From assembly GCA_905221605.1 (NCBI GenBank), contig CAJNDS010001935.1:431985-495984 (forward strand): DNA of 64,000 nt, in the 5' to 3' direction. The notes under the pieces were generated by a model. The model was not told the DNA's origin, did not search any database, and was given only the letters and a program-made list of their open reading frames with translations. This document shows, piece by piece, positions 9,101 through 18,800 of this stretch; position 1 is the first letter of the stretch, and every line of letters starts with the position of its first letter. This stretch comes from Symbiodinium natans. Its lineage: Eukaryota > Sar > Dinophyceae > Suessiales > Symbiodiniaceae. The position numbers and the translations under genes were made by a program.

Positions 9101-10275
9101 GCAAGGTTTAGGGATCCAGAATATTCAGAGCTTAACAGCTTACATGAGAGGTTGAAATGGCATGCCTTGGGATGTCGACTACGAAAGAGAAGAGAGTGAG
9201 AGAGAGAGCGAGTGAGTGAGTGAGCACCCTCCTTCCGAGGCCCACACGCGGCCAAGAGCTCCATGTAAGCAAAGAGAACCAGCCCAAAATCAAAGCTGTT
9301 CCAGCCGCCATCCGCATTCACCTACCAGTTGGCTTTCGCTTCTGTTGGTTCACTGCTACCAGCAAATGGGGGGCGGAGTTGCTGGCGCTTGGGCAACTGC
9401 GCTCGCCTACTCGGATCTGACGGAAATAAGTGCCCAGGGCGGGTTTGCTAGGGGTATATATATATATATAGATATATATATATATATATATTCATTCCTT
9501 ATAATATGATTTGAGGAATATATATATATATATATATTCAGATTCCTTTAGGGTCCTTCGGTGGAAAGGACCGGGCCGTGCAGGCTAAGCGTTGGAGTTT
9601 TGCGGCTCTTGGGGCTCTGGGTTCGGCCGTTAGCCCTTTGACCCAAAACAAACTAAAGTTTAGGGTTTAGGGTTTAGGGTTTAGGGTTTAGGGTTTAGGG
9701 TTTAGGGTTTAGGGTTTAGGGTTTGTAGGGTCCCTACACTTCAGGTTGCTCCAAGTACCTGCAGAGCTCGGCATCTGACCGCAGAAACTGCCGACCAGCT
9801 GGCAGCCAAGCTGCGAAGAAATAAAGCCGATGGACTGCGAGCTTCAGAAGCAGCTCCTGCATGCGAATGAGAAACCACACCCCCCCTGCTCTGCCCTACT
9901 GAGTCCCTTCTTCCGGTCCAGCGTGTAGAAGGCTGTGAAGAGGTGGCCGAGGATGACAAGTTCAATCGGCTCCTCCTGCCAGGTGATGTTTCTTGCATTC
10001 CGAAAAGCACTTCCTCGCTCTGAGACCCCTTCAACAAGTTCCCTGGCGAACAGCACTGAAGACCCACCATTGTTCGTTTCCTTGATATCTTTGCACCTCG
10101 CACCTGATGGACACCTGATGTGCACTCAGTAGCTGCTTGAAAGTTTAGGCCCTGGAAACCCTGGACATACTGACTGCTTCCTGGATAACAACTCGTGGGC
10201 CGGAATGTCCTTCCCGATGTTTGCCATGGCCCAGTTGCTGGAGTGAATGATGACCCCGGCGTTGGCCATGATAGC
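141..10275 (-). CDS. Voltage-gated cation channel with C-terminal EF hand, split over 10 kb; 3' end outside window
   Basis: Predicted plasma-membrane voltage-gated cation channel of the Ca/Na family, recovered as exons on the minus strand: S1 10201-10275; S2 9914-9975 (ends LGHLFTAFYTLD); S3 9248-9321 (WNSFDFGLVLFAYMELL); S4 and linker 8924-9043 (NPTFLRIVRLVK); linker 8440-8464; S5 4576-4629 (FWSLVLLAFLLCLFAIFF); possible turret 3725-3769; P-loop 3175-3239 (LLGCTTGGEDW); end of S6 2887-2921 (VWQQTAVMSMQE); cytoplasmic helix 1361-1436; EF-hand 437-520 (GSISVDEFREAM); following helix 141-173. Phases agree at most inspected joins (S3/S4, S4/linker, linker/S5, helix/EF-hand). Donors are GT, GC and GA. 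At least one exon each is missing between S2 and S3, before the P-loop and around S6, and the N-terminus is not identified. The second EF hand expected from related dinoflagellate channels would lie left of base 1. A whole glucosidase gene sits in the 4630-8439 intron. The alternative reading is two partial channel genes flanking the glucosidase. Confidence 0.72.
437..520 (-). CDS. Exon: EF-hand 1 of the cation channel
   Basis: Twenty-eight codons, VHSQGSISVDEFREAMGSDN and eight more. The calcium-loop pattern G-S-I-S-V-D-E-F followed by a helix is EF-hand like, though the loop lacks the usual first Asp, so calcium binding is uncertain. Phase 0 at both ends joins it to the helix exon 1361-1436 (ending LYDMLFE) and to 141-173 (AFLKFHGLDIK), the spacing seen in dinoflagellate channels with two EF hands after S6. 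Confidence 0.6.
781..876. repeat. Family A'-like degenerate palindrome
   Basis: ACCCTAATTAAGGAGCAT near the left and TATATTCCTTAATTACCGG with GGCTTTGGAAGATCC at the right recall the family A' arms. Diverged; in the last channel introns. Confidence 0.5.
957..1071. mobile_element. Family C palindromic element
   Basis: CTGTTGGTTACC at the left and AACCAACAG at the right, with GGGAATGAGGTACCC and GGGTACCTCATTCCC as inner inverted repeats around AAGGGATTATA. Confidence 0.75.
1268..1338 (-). repeat. CCCTAAA telomere-type array
   Basis: About nine CCCTAAA units with one CTCAACC variant. Forms the left arm of a sandwich around the channel exon 1361-1436; the right arm is TTTAGGG at 1496-1563. Confidence 0.9.
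1496..1563 (+). repeat. TTTAGGG telomere-type array
   Basis: Nine or so units, some diverged (TATAGGG, TCTAGGG). Right arm of the sandwich around the channel exon 1361-1436. Confidence 0.9.
3175..3239 (-). CDS. Exon: P-loop of the cation channel
   Basis: The frame reads FMCMLTLLGCTTGGEDWIDIH. The T-T-G-G-E-D-W core is a typical selectivity-filter P-loop of four-domain-like Ca/Na channels (family T-x-G/E-x-D-W); the acidic E-D pair suggests cation, perhaps calcium, preference. The acceptor is CCCGGAG|G and the donor ACC|GTG. The exon starts in phase 2 and the turret candidate ends in phase 0, so one small exon is missing between them. Confidence 0.7.
3792..3886 (+). repeat. TTTAGGG telomere-type array
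   Basis: About 13 units with TCTAGGG variants in the middle. Right arm of the sandwich around 3725-3769; the left arm is CCCTAAA at 3684-3711. Confidence 0.92.
4332..4566 (+). repeat. Degenerate (T)nAGGG array
   Basis: Some 235 bp in which the T run before AGGG varies from three to seven (TTTTAGGG, TTTTTTAGGG). Unlike the other arrays, the T length is unstable, as expected from polymerase slippage. It directly follows the S5 exon donor in transcript sense. Confidence 0.9.
4576..4629 (-). CDS. Exon: S5 helix of the cation channel
   Basis: Eighteen codons, FWSLVLLAFLLCLFAIFF, form one hydrophobic helix with the F-W start and F-A-I-F-F end typical of S5. The acceptor is GCCAAG|TTC and the donor TTC|GCT, both phase 0. 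It joins in phase to the linker exon 3.8 kb upstream in transcript sense (8440-8464), where the combined segment has the usual S4-S5/S5 spacing. A degenerate TTTTAGGG array starts just after its donor. Confidence 0.65.
4689..4798. mobile_element. Palindromic element family A (MITE-like), complete
   Basis: About 110 bp with terminal inverted repeats CCCAAAGAGCCCAATATT / GATATTGGGCTCTTTGGG and internal inverted CTTAATTAAGGAATATTCC. Non-coding, foldable into one long hairpin. It lies in the channel intron that also carries the glucosidase gene. Confidence 0.85.
4925..4996. mobile_element. Family A element, right half
   Basis: Shares TATGATATAAGG through TATTGGGCTCTTTGGG with 4689-4798, and also the flank AATCTGGGTATTCCCCTT. 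Because flanking DNA is shared, this is a local duplication rather than a second insertion. Confidence 0.75.
5217..7947 (-). CDS. MOGS: Mannosyl-oligosaccharide glucosidase (ER alpha-glucosidase I, GH63), two exons
   Basis: Removes the outermost alpha-1,2-linked glucose from Glc3Man9GlcNAc2 on nascent glycoproteins, the first N-glycan trimming step, in the ER lumen. Exon 1 is 7527-7947 and exon 2 5217-7441. The 85-nt GT...AG intron joins in phase 1, giving about 881 residues (human enzyme about 837). A hydrophobic N-terminus (residues 5-21) suits a signal anchor. Family blocks are in order: WGTYRPGIYFGVKARH, EHDGRNYGRQ, FFPRGFLWDEGFH (about 405-417), WIPREVPLG, GLDDYPRG (D557/D558, candidate general acid region), YVSLFPLFLGLL, YWRGKVW, and FLMENFDP (E835, candidate general base). 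A 41-residue eight-cysteine insert (664-704) is unusual. The ATG at 7947 precedes all conserved blocks. Neighbouring genes have many introns, this one only one. The identification is secure; expression is not shown. Confidence 0.95.
5751..5873 (-). other. Hevein-like eight-cysteine insert in the glucosidase
   Basis: Residues 664-704 of the spliced protein run from CGPQFP through GECDPYG, PCCSPSGWCG and FCDCPGC. Eight cysteines at relative positions 1, 14, 22, 23, 29, 36, 38 and 41 resemble type-1 chitin-binding (hevein) modules, including the CC and GWCG parts. It lies just before the YVSLFPLFLG block. Human MOGS lacks it at this point. Carbohydrate binding is inferred only. Confidence 0.6.
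7442..7526 (-). other. Single intron of the glucosidase gene
   Basis: Eighty-five bases, GT donor after CTCG and AG acceptor before AGGATTTTAAGG. Removing it joins TTFVKEGALL to EDFKVHPRLKWHARVVTEP, restoring continuity with the family (W-x-x-R-V region). Both adjoining frames hit stops inside the intron (the exon-1 frame at 7432, the exon-2 frame at 7482-7484), so splicing or an assembly indel is required. It is AT-rich unlike the GC-rich exons. Confidence 0.85.
8440..8464 (-). CDS. Exon: 25-nt S4-S5 linker microexon of the cation channel
   Basis: Reads ILDSLLGC after a G completing the previous codon. The upstream exon (8924-9043) ends LRHLLLW through a GA donor; this exon ends at a TGC|GTG donor. 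The product LRHLLLWILDSLLGC followed by FWSLVLL matches the family S4-S5 linker in length and pattern. It lies between a short CCCTAAA tract (8376-8398) and a TTTAGGG array (8487-8568). Confidence 0.55.
8487..8568 (+). repeat. TTTAGGG telomere-type array
   Basis: About 11 units with one TTTGGGG and one TTTAGGA. It ends the intron upstream of the 25-nt linker exon, 23 nt before its acceptor. Confidence 0.92.
9187..9226. repeat. GAGA/GAGT simple repeat
   Basis: AGAGAGAAGAGAGTGAGAGA then GAGTGAGTGAGTGAG, within the intron following the S3 exon. Confidence 0.85.
9450..9540. repeat. AT microsatellite pair
   Basis: TATATA runs at 9455-9490 and 9517-9536 separated by TTCATTCCTTATAATATGATT, an inverted copy of ATTTGAGGAATATATAT; a likely hairpin inside the channel intron. 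Confidence 0.8.
9655..9727 (+). repeat. TTTAGGG telomere-type array
   Basis: Ten uninterrupted units inside the channel intron between the S2 and S3 exons. Confidence 0.95.
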
Positions 10276-10439
10276 CTGTGGGAAGGTCTGGGTTCAAGTG
10301 TGCGGCCTAGACAGAACAGGTTGACGTGCCGCGTTTAAGATCGTGCGCCCGTGGCCCCCGATGCTTATCATTATCATCACTGGGCTTCTGGCCAGCAAGC
10401 AAATCGTCTGAAACCTTGGCTGCGTCACTGCCATCTCCA

Positions 10440-10942
10440 TTAGGCAGTATGGAATCGCAACCATACGTAGAGGTTTGCATGAAAAAGTCTCGAAGATGGA
10501 AGTCTACTGACGCAGCCGCACTGGATAATGCATGGGTCGAGTCGATGCTGTTTTCCGCACGCAGCGTGAAGCTGTTCTCTGCAGGTCTCGCAGGAGCGTC
10601 GGTCGTACTCTGCCGCCACTCTCCTTGCCAGCCATGGGAGCATGCGATAGCGCACCTGCGAATGCAGCAGCTGCAAAGCCATCTTCCAACTGCCCGAGCT
10701 GCAGAGTCCGGAAGAAAAAGATGGCGTGATGGCGCTGGGCAGGAAAACAACGTTGAGATACAGGGTGCGTTTAACCATCTCTAGGCCTTCCTTGGTAACC
10801 CGGGCGTGCCGCCAGGTGAGGACGATGCCCGGGGCGAAAGATGAGGCCAGTGGTTCCAGGACGAGGCCAGCGCCCGGCCGCCCTGGCCGACAGGGTGTGG
10901 ATTGCAGGAGGTCCGAGATGAGCTTCTTCCCAAAGAGCCCAG
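10440..10942 (-). CDS. Coding-like open frame of unknown function
   Basis: About 167 codons stay open in one minus frame after an in-frame TGA near 10942. Parts read like protein: GLFGKKLISDLLQS, LEPLASSFAPGIVLTW, RVTKEGLEMVKRTLYLNVVF, ALQLLHSQVRYRMLPWLARR. No family recognised. It lies upstream of the channel S1 exon on the same strand, so it could be the channel N-terminus or the 3' part of the HEAT-repeat gene further upstream. Introns inside it are likely. Confidence 0.35.
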
Positions 10943-11335
10943 TTCAGCCCGGCTGCCGATGGCTAGCGAAAACCGGTCGTATCGGCTTGCAATCCAGCGG
11001 CCACTGCCTTCGCTCCAATCGCCCTGCCGTTAAAGGACACACGCTGAAAAAAACAGCGAGCTCGGCCTCCAGCTCGCAAAGCATGCGAGGAGCATCGCAT
11101 GGGGCGCAACCCTGGCTAAACTATGTTTTTAGCACACTATTGGATAAGTTTTAAGGTTATGATACTGCATCATACCCATACCTGCAGAACCCTAAGGAGG
11201 GCGAGGCTTGGGCTCGTAGCACCGGGCCACCGCTCTGCGAGCGAGGCTTTGCACCTGGCCAGAAGCTACTGTCTTCCTGTTTTTTGGGGCGGGGGGGGGG
11301 GGGATTCTTGCGGATTCAACGATGTTCAAGAAGGG

Positions 11336-11425
11336 TGGGGATGTTCCCCTTCATAGTAACAGTCCTTAATAGGGGTCATCATAGGGGGCATCATCCCTCT
11401 TAAGGATTGTTCCCAAAATTAGGGG
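11336..11425. mobile_element. Family B palindromic element, diverged
   Basis: GATGTTCCCCTTCATAGTAA, CAGTCCTTAAT and later CTTAAGGATTGTTCCC resemble the family B arms. Non-coding. Confidence 0.55.
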
Positions 11426-12049
11426 CTTCAGGGTAGTTTTGTGATGTTGAGTGCTTTCGGGCGAACTAAAGGCCCCGGTTCCCCCCCCCCCCCCCCCCCC
11501 CCCCCCACAAAACAAAAGATGCCTGCTTGTTTTGGTCCCCTGTCAGTTCTTGGAGCTTGTCGAGGTGCGGTATCAACCTAAGCAGAACGGCCCACTTACA
11601 GACATTGCTGCTAGGGAGATGGTGCGGCGCACAGCTTGAGGCTGACACTGGGCTGGCAAAACGTGAGAAAAAATGACGGTCTAGCCGCTATGAGCCGATG
11701 GATTCAGTGCCTGTTGCCTTGACGCTCTACCCATCACCGGCCGCCCCTTACAGGCCCAGGCACTCACCGGGTTTGCACTCCACGAGTGCTCGGAGAGCAT
11801 TCCAGCGGACGAGGAGCGTATCCTGCCCACACTGCATTTTTGCACTCCGTGAGGATAGAAAATAGTAGGACCATCGACCCCAAATCTTCAACCCTGAACA
11901 CCCCGATGCATTGGAAGCGATCCGAACAACTCATTTTGGAAAAGAGGAGATTCAAAGGTCGTCGGACACATGCTGCCGAAATCCATCTCAGGAATCCCTC
12001 GTGCTCAACGCATTCAGGCAGGTTCGCCAGAGCCCCACCTTCAGTCGCT

Positions 12050-12145
12050 TGGCCAGCACAGGGACGTATCTCAGCAGGGCGGCTCGGGCTGTCCCAAATC
12101 GTGCAAAAGATGCAAGCCCAAGGATGGTTCTCAGGAAAGCAGAGG
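12050..12145 (-). CDS. Exon: helical-repeat segment, unassigned
   Basis: A single frame reads SSAFLRTILGLASFARFG then TARAALLRYVPVLAKRLK before a GT donor candidate. The amphipathic pattern and the R-A-A-L-L-R-Y helix fit ARM/HEAT proteins. It lies just downstream in sense of the clearer HEAT unit at 12305-12398. Confidence 0.35.
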
Positions 12146-15100
12146 AAAGGCACAGTTATCATTAGCACTATTTAATCACTATTTCACTAGAAAGGAGATC
12201 ACGAACATTAAACACATTCTGGCTGTTGTTCGTTACTAGTAAGGCAAATACAGTATCTACGAATCGAACCTACAAGGCAAGTCCCTACACGGCAAGTCAT
12301 GCAAGTTGCGGGGCAACCAGGAAGGGATCCAGCTTCGCCATTGCTTGGCACACGGCGATCCGAATCTCGACGTCCGGATCCTTGCAGCACACATCGTGCC
12401 CCCAAGGGAGTACCCAGATCTTCCACAAAACCCTTAATTAAGGAATATACCCTAATTCATAATAATGATCCTTAGAATAAATTAGGGTAGATTCCTTAAT
12501 CCGCCGAGGCCTCGGGCCGGAGGTGTATAGGTTGTCAGAACAGGCACCCCCCTCCAAATCCTCCCCCCACACCCAAAACCATTTTTCGGACCCCTTTTTT
12601 TGCCTCAAATGGGTCCCCCCTAGGAAACCGCAAGCGGACGGTTTGCCAGGACCAGAGGCAGTTGAAGCCCCTCCCAGCAGGCCCCCGCCCTCCACCCCCC
12701 TGCCCTACCCCCCACCCCCCACCGGAACATGGGGGAGCGGTTCAACTGGTGTGAGCACAGCCGGGGATGCATTACACGAAGCTTGAACCTCAGGACTGAA
12801 CCTTAAACCTTAAAACTTAAGCCCGAAGCACTCCCCCCTCCCCCTTACCCCCCCTACCCCCCCCCCCTACGATCAATCCAAGCCGAACCATCTCTTGAAC
12901 CCTAAACCCAAAAAACCCTAAACCCGAAAGCGTGAACCTTGAGCCCTAAGCCCTCAATCCTAAACTAACCCTCAACCCTAAACCCCAAACCATAAACCAT
13001 GAACCCGGAACCCTAAACCCTAAACCCAACCCTTCTTGCTGGGGGTCCAGCGACTTGGGCGCTGCGGAATCACCATGCTCACGAGGATGCGCTGGGCCGG
13101 GCCGAGGCGGGTCGCGTAGCGTTAAAATTAAGGGGTTTTGGAAGATCTGGGTATAATTTCCCCAGTCGAGTACCATCGCCCCAATGGAGTCTCTTTTGGC
13201 CCTTCTGTTGTCTGGGGCATTTTGAAACCGGCACATGGCTGGAAACAAGAACCCATCCCCAGCACGCACGTGACCCTCTCCTGACTCAGGCCTGCCAGCT
13301 TCGGCAGATGCCTTAGGCGGTGCTGACACACACACACACACATGTAAAGCCAGGCCTAGACAATACCGACATCAATCTGAAGTTTCGGGACTGCACCGGA
13401 CTGGGAGATGTTTGTCATCTCTGTCATTATAAAAGACTTGCTGGAGTTCAACACACATGACAACGAACATGCCGATGCGTGTTTCGTTTTTCACATAAGA
13501 GTACCGGTCGAAGGGAGCTTCATGGGAATTGGAAAGAGAATGGTCACTTTTGCGGGGTGGTCTCTACGATCCATCTCTTTAACTAGGATGGTTCTTGAGA
13601 GAACTGTCTCTGAGGTTCGAGCATTCTGGGGGTGTGCCACCGAGAATTCTCAGACACGATCGACAAGCCACTGTATCTGAGAAAGAGACATGCCTGGGAT
13701 GGGGGATTGCAACAATCTGCAACATAGCAACATCTGACTTCGGCTAGGTAGCCACGAGGAACCTGCCGAACACACTTGTAAAGCCACAAGAACTATCAAG
13801 AAGGGTCTTTGTTAGCATGAGCCTTCATGGGGTGCTGCGGCGCATTCTGCACATGCTGATGCAGGTAATTCAACGTCTTTGCTCGAACTGCTGCTCACAC
13901 ACACACACACACATCTTGAAAACCTGTCGTTGCAAGAGTATGTAAACCTGCCTCTGGTTCCAAAGCCCGTCACAAAATGGGGTCGAACTGCTGACTATTG
14001 AAGAACCACGAACTTCCTGTCTCCACAGCCGCGATCTCCACGGCAACCGAGGTGCGGCGCAAGCAGCGGCGCACGGCAGCGGGCCAGTCCCTGGGAGGCT
14101 GCACCTGCGGGATGCTGCATCAGGAAGGGGAGGGGGAGGATGGAGAGGGGAGAGGGAAGGGAGGGGGAGGAGGAGGAGAGGGGAGGTTCCGGTCAAAATC
14201 TAGCACGTTGAGGTCCGGTCTTTGGAGTTGGGTGAGGCAGTCGGAACAGAAGGAATTGAAGGTTGGATTCCGGTCCGCGAGCGCACTCCCGAAGATCACC
14301 TTCCCTTCCACTCTTTAGAGTCTCATAGCCTCTCACAACCACCTTCTGAAAACCCTACATATCATCAGAGATCATGATGAACTCAGGCAGCCAAAGGTGC
14401 GGCGGATGGCCCAGTGCTCGTCGTCTATGTGGCGGGCGAGCGAGGCCGAGTGTGGTGACACGGCAGCTTCATCTGCATGGTTTCTTGGCCCTCTGTTTTC
14501 AAGGGTTCAGACGAGAAGGTTTTGTTCATGCACCTTGGCCCACCACTACTTCAGGCAGATTGGACCCCAGGGCTCAACAGGCTCCACTGACAGCAGCGCT
14601 CTGCAATCCGGCACATGCCCAAAGCTTGCACACGCCAGCCTTTGACGAGAGCAAAGGCTCGGAAAGCAGCCACCACCATACGGGGGTCCTTCAGCTCGAG
14701 GCAGGAAGACTGGGATTGCTTTGTAGGAAGTGGGGGGGAGCTGCTTTCGGCAAATGAACAGGTGGAGGAGGTGTGTAACATTGAGCCGCCGAAGCGATAC
14801 AATTGATTTCAAATTCTGCAAAGCTAATGCTGCCAGACGCAATTCCTAAACTTCTTCGACCCCGCTGTGGGGTATAGTTTCGGAGTGGAGATCTCAGGAA
14901 ACCAACCTCGCCACACGAGCCAGAAAACTCATTCTATCACATGTCACACGGACCTCATCTTCAAAACATCTGGCCAGCAGGGCTGCCGAAGGCGTCACGG
15001 ACCACTCGTCACAAGCTCCGAGGGCCTCACCTGTCGACCGAACAAAGGCAAACACAACCTTTGAGACCCACTGAGGAAGCAGTTTCCCTGGCACGGCAAT

Positions 15101-15791
15101 GGTTGAGGTGGTTGGGGCCAGGCAGCGCAGATGAGATCCCCTACAAGTAATGCGACGAACTCTGAAATAAAACCTGCAGGTTGAACTTATCCCCTTGCAT
15201 GCTGCTTCTGCTATACAGCAACACGAACTGCACGACCACCAAGATCTCACCAACATCTGATCAAGGAAACAAGTGCACACACCAAGCTGCCATAACGGAT
15301 GGAGGGGCCGTTAACACAACAACTGAGGCAGTTCACGCCCTCTTGAGCCCCCTTGAGCCAGGAGTTGCCACATCCCGTAACTGCTGCCCCGCAGCATGCT
15401 GCAACGCGGGCGCGAGCATCAGGGTCAGCGAGATGGGCAGCCAGCAGACCTGGAAAGACAAAAAGCCAAAGCAAAGAGCTCCGTGGGTTGCTTCTTGCTT
15501 CACTTCTCCGTATGTGGGTTGCATCACTCTTCATGAGGCGGGCCCATCCGTCCTCTGGGGCGTCTTGGCACTAGCACATGGCGACAACACTGTGCTGCAG
15601 CCCAAAATGAAACCTTGAACAACTCCTTTTGCCAAGCCGAGGCAGAAGTCCCTAAACCCTAAACCCTTAACCCTAAACCCTAAACCCTAGTCGGGAGGCC
15701 ACCAAACGGCGACACAGCAGCAGGCTCACAGCGCCCAAGAGCTTTGCCTGAAACTCTTTGAAACCCTAACCACACATTTGCAACCAAAGAA

Positions 15792-15822
<31 letters not shown>

Positions 15823-18800
15823 AAACAGGCGCTCAGTCAATGAACCCTGAATCCTTTTGAACCCTGAACCCTGAACCCTGAACCCTGAGCCCCTTTTCTG
15901 CATCTGGGCCCCCAAAAAGCCCTAAAAACCCTCTTCAGAGGCCCGGCTGCAGGCATGGAAGCGCACCTTCCACGACAGGTCCTCTGAGGAGGGAAGCAAC
16001 CTGTGTCATTGAGCCTGAATTTTGCTACTCTACGATTGTCTTGTTATGTAAGTAGAGTCTATTCGTATATTTTTACCAGACCATGCTGTTCTTACTATGC
16101 TAGTGTGCTATGAGATGATGATATTGCTATAGTGCGAAGGGGGGAGCACACTAAACATTCGCGAGGATGAAAAGGACACCCCTCTCCCCCACCCCCCCCC
16201 CCCCCAACAACAACAAGAATGTGTCGTTCTCTCGACTCGCCCCGAGCAACGCACCCTGTAAGTTCTGGCTCGAAGCAAAGTTCGCTAGTTCTGTCCTACG
16301 TCCTCGACCCCTGTTTTCCCGAACCACGATCATGGCATATCGGAGGGCCCGCTTGACATCACTGTGTCACTGTGCGTGAAGTCAACCTCCAAAGTACACG
16401 CGGCGGAAGCCGACGTCAACTCCATGCGCGTGCCGTGACATCACTGACACGAGAATGCCCAGGGTGTTGCAAACACATCTAAACCCTAAACCCTAAACCC
16501 TAAACCCTATGCCAAAGCAGTCCTCAAGGCAGGACGCCAGCTGGGGCGCATGGGAGGACAAGACGTCAGCATCCTCGATCCTAGAGAAGTCCACGAAAAA
16601 GGAGCAACACGTGATCAACAAAGGACTGAGAGGGTTTAGGGTTTAGGGTTTAGGGTTTAGGGTTTAGGGTTTAGGGTTTAAGGTTTAGGGTTTAGGGTTT
16701 AGGGTTTAGGGTTTAGGGTTTAGGGTTTAGGTCTGAGGGGCGTAGAGGTCTGATGGTATCGCCACGGTTTCACAAGTCTGTCCGTGGTTTGGGGGCCAGT
16801 TGTTCTATATACCCTGCATCGCCGCATCCTTGTACTTCAGAACCCTCTCAAGGCGGTAAGGGACCATATTAAGGGACCGTGTAACTACCCCTAGAAGCCC
16901 CCAAAAAAACTGAGGTTTGAATTCCCGGGTTCAGCTTTACACGCATTGCTTGCCGAGGAAGGGACATCCCCCAAGCAGCCCGAGAGTTTTTAAAGAGAGC
17001 GAGAAGATCGCAAACCAGGTTAAAACCATCAAAAAAACCACCAAGTCTCAACTTACCTGGGGCACTTCGTATTGGGGTCAGATGCCCTTTCCTGCTGGAA
17101 CCCCTATTTGGGTATATGAACCATAAACCCTTGTAGAGTGCATTGAGTCCTAGACCCTAAACCCTTTTGCAGTAGGCTTCTGAAGATTCTCCCGGAAACC
17201 CTAAACCCCAAACCTTAAACCCTAAACCCTAAATGTCCTTTGGACTGGGGGCCCGTCCTGGAAAGAGCCTCGGCGGCGGCGGCCCTCAGCGCTAAGTCCC
17301 CGTGGCCCAAACACCGGGCCAGGGTAGGAGCCAGATGCCTGGATGCAGGTGGGTTTAGGGTCTGGTTTTGGGTTTCGGGTTTTCTTGGCTTAGGATTTAG
17401 GCTGAGTTGGGGTCTGGGGCTTAGGATGACTCAGGTGCACAAAGGTCATGGCCATATGGACCTTGTGTCCAAGGTGCTGAAGGGTCGGGAGGGCCATCCG
17501 CTCCAACACCTGACGAAGCAAGTGACAAAAGACAGGGAACAGCACAAACCCTAAACCCTAAACCCTAAACTATTGCGAAAGCCTAAGTGCATGACTTGGG
17601 CCTTCCCAGAATTGTAGACGTCTGGCCCCTACTGTATCGATGTGCATACGGAACCATCTGCGTCCAATAGGGAATAATATAGAAGAGTATATAATGGTAT
17701 ATCATAATATATAATCGTATATAATCGCATATGATAGTATATAATCGATAAATATAATAAGTTTTGGGGCTCTTTTCTCCTGAACCTGGAAGAGCCACAC
17801 ATCACCCGGCGTGTACTGCGGGGCCCTGCCAACTTACACCGACAAGGCTCGAAGGAAGCACCCTGCAGAGTCCTTGAGAGACCCTAAACCCTAGACCCGA
17901 AACCCCAAACCCTAAGCCCTAAACCCTAAACCCCAAACCCCAAAGCCTAAACCCAACCCTTAAACGCTAACCCCTGCGTCCCACCTTGCAAGCGATCCAG
18001 CGCACGAGGAGGTCAGAATCCGTCAGGCGGATGGCCAGTTTCTCCTTGCTTTTCCGGCTTTCCAAGCACAAGAAAGAACGCATGTGGGTTTAGGGTTTAG
18101 GGTTTAGGGTTTAGGGTCTCACGCTGGCTCTGGCTGACCAGCTTGAGCCAAACCTCCTGTCATCACCCAAGACCCAATGGCTATGGTTTAGGGTTTAGGG
18201 TTTGGGGTGCAGGCAAACCCTGATTCCACGCTGCCACACTAGCTCGGTGGGCCGAGAATCCGCAAAAGGCTCGAGCTGCATGGGATCCAGCGTCCAAAGG
18301 GCCTCGGGGAACAATGGAGCAGTTAGGTCGTTCGGGATGCAACACCAGCCGTGCATGCTATCATCGGCATGCAGCCATTCGAGGGCTTGTTACGGCTCAT
18401 TGGGAAGGCCTTACAACTCGCAGGGTATACACAAACAAAGTATGCATCGTTTCTCCGGAATCAAGCTTGCGATGGCTTCGGGATTCTGGGGCATCAGAAA
18501 AAATACCAGTGATACACCTTAAGGTCTGATAACTTATAGCCCATGAAGAAGCTCTAGAACCCTGTGACTCTGAACCCCGAAGCTTGTGGGGATGCCCCGG
18601 GAAAGCCCTGCGCACGGCCAGCCTTGCAGGCAGCGCGTCGCACCATGGCCTGGCGCTGTTGCGTCAAGGCCTCCGGCCCTTGCTAGTACTAAGAGCCTTT
18701 TGCTTGCCATTGCCCACAGCATGATGGGTTCCCATTGGGTTCCCTAAGGCCAAACACTTGGGGACGTTGCGCGGCATCGCCTTGGTATCCTATGTTTCCT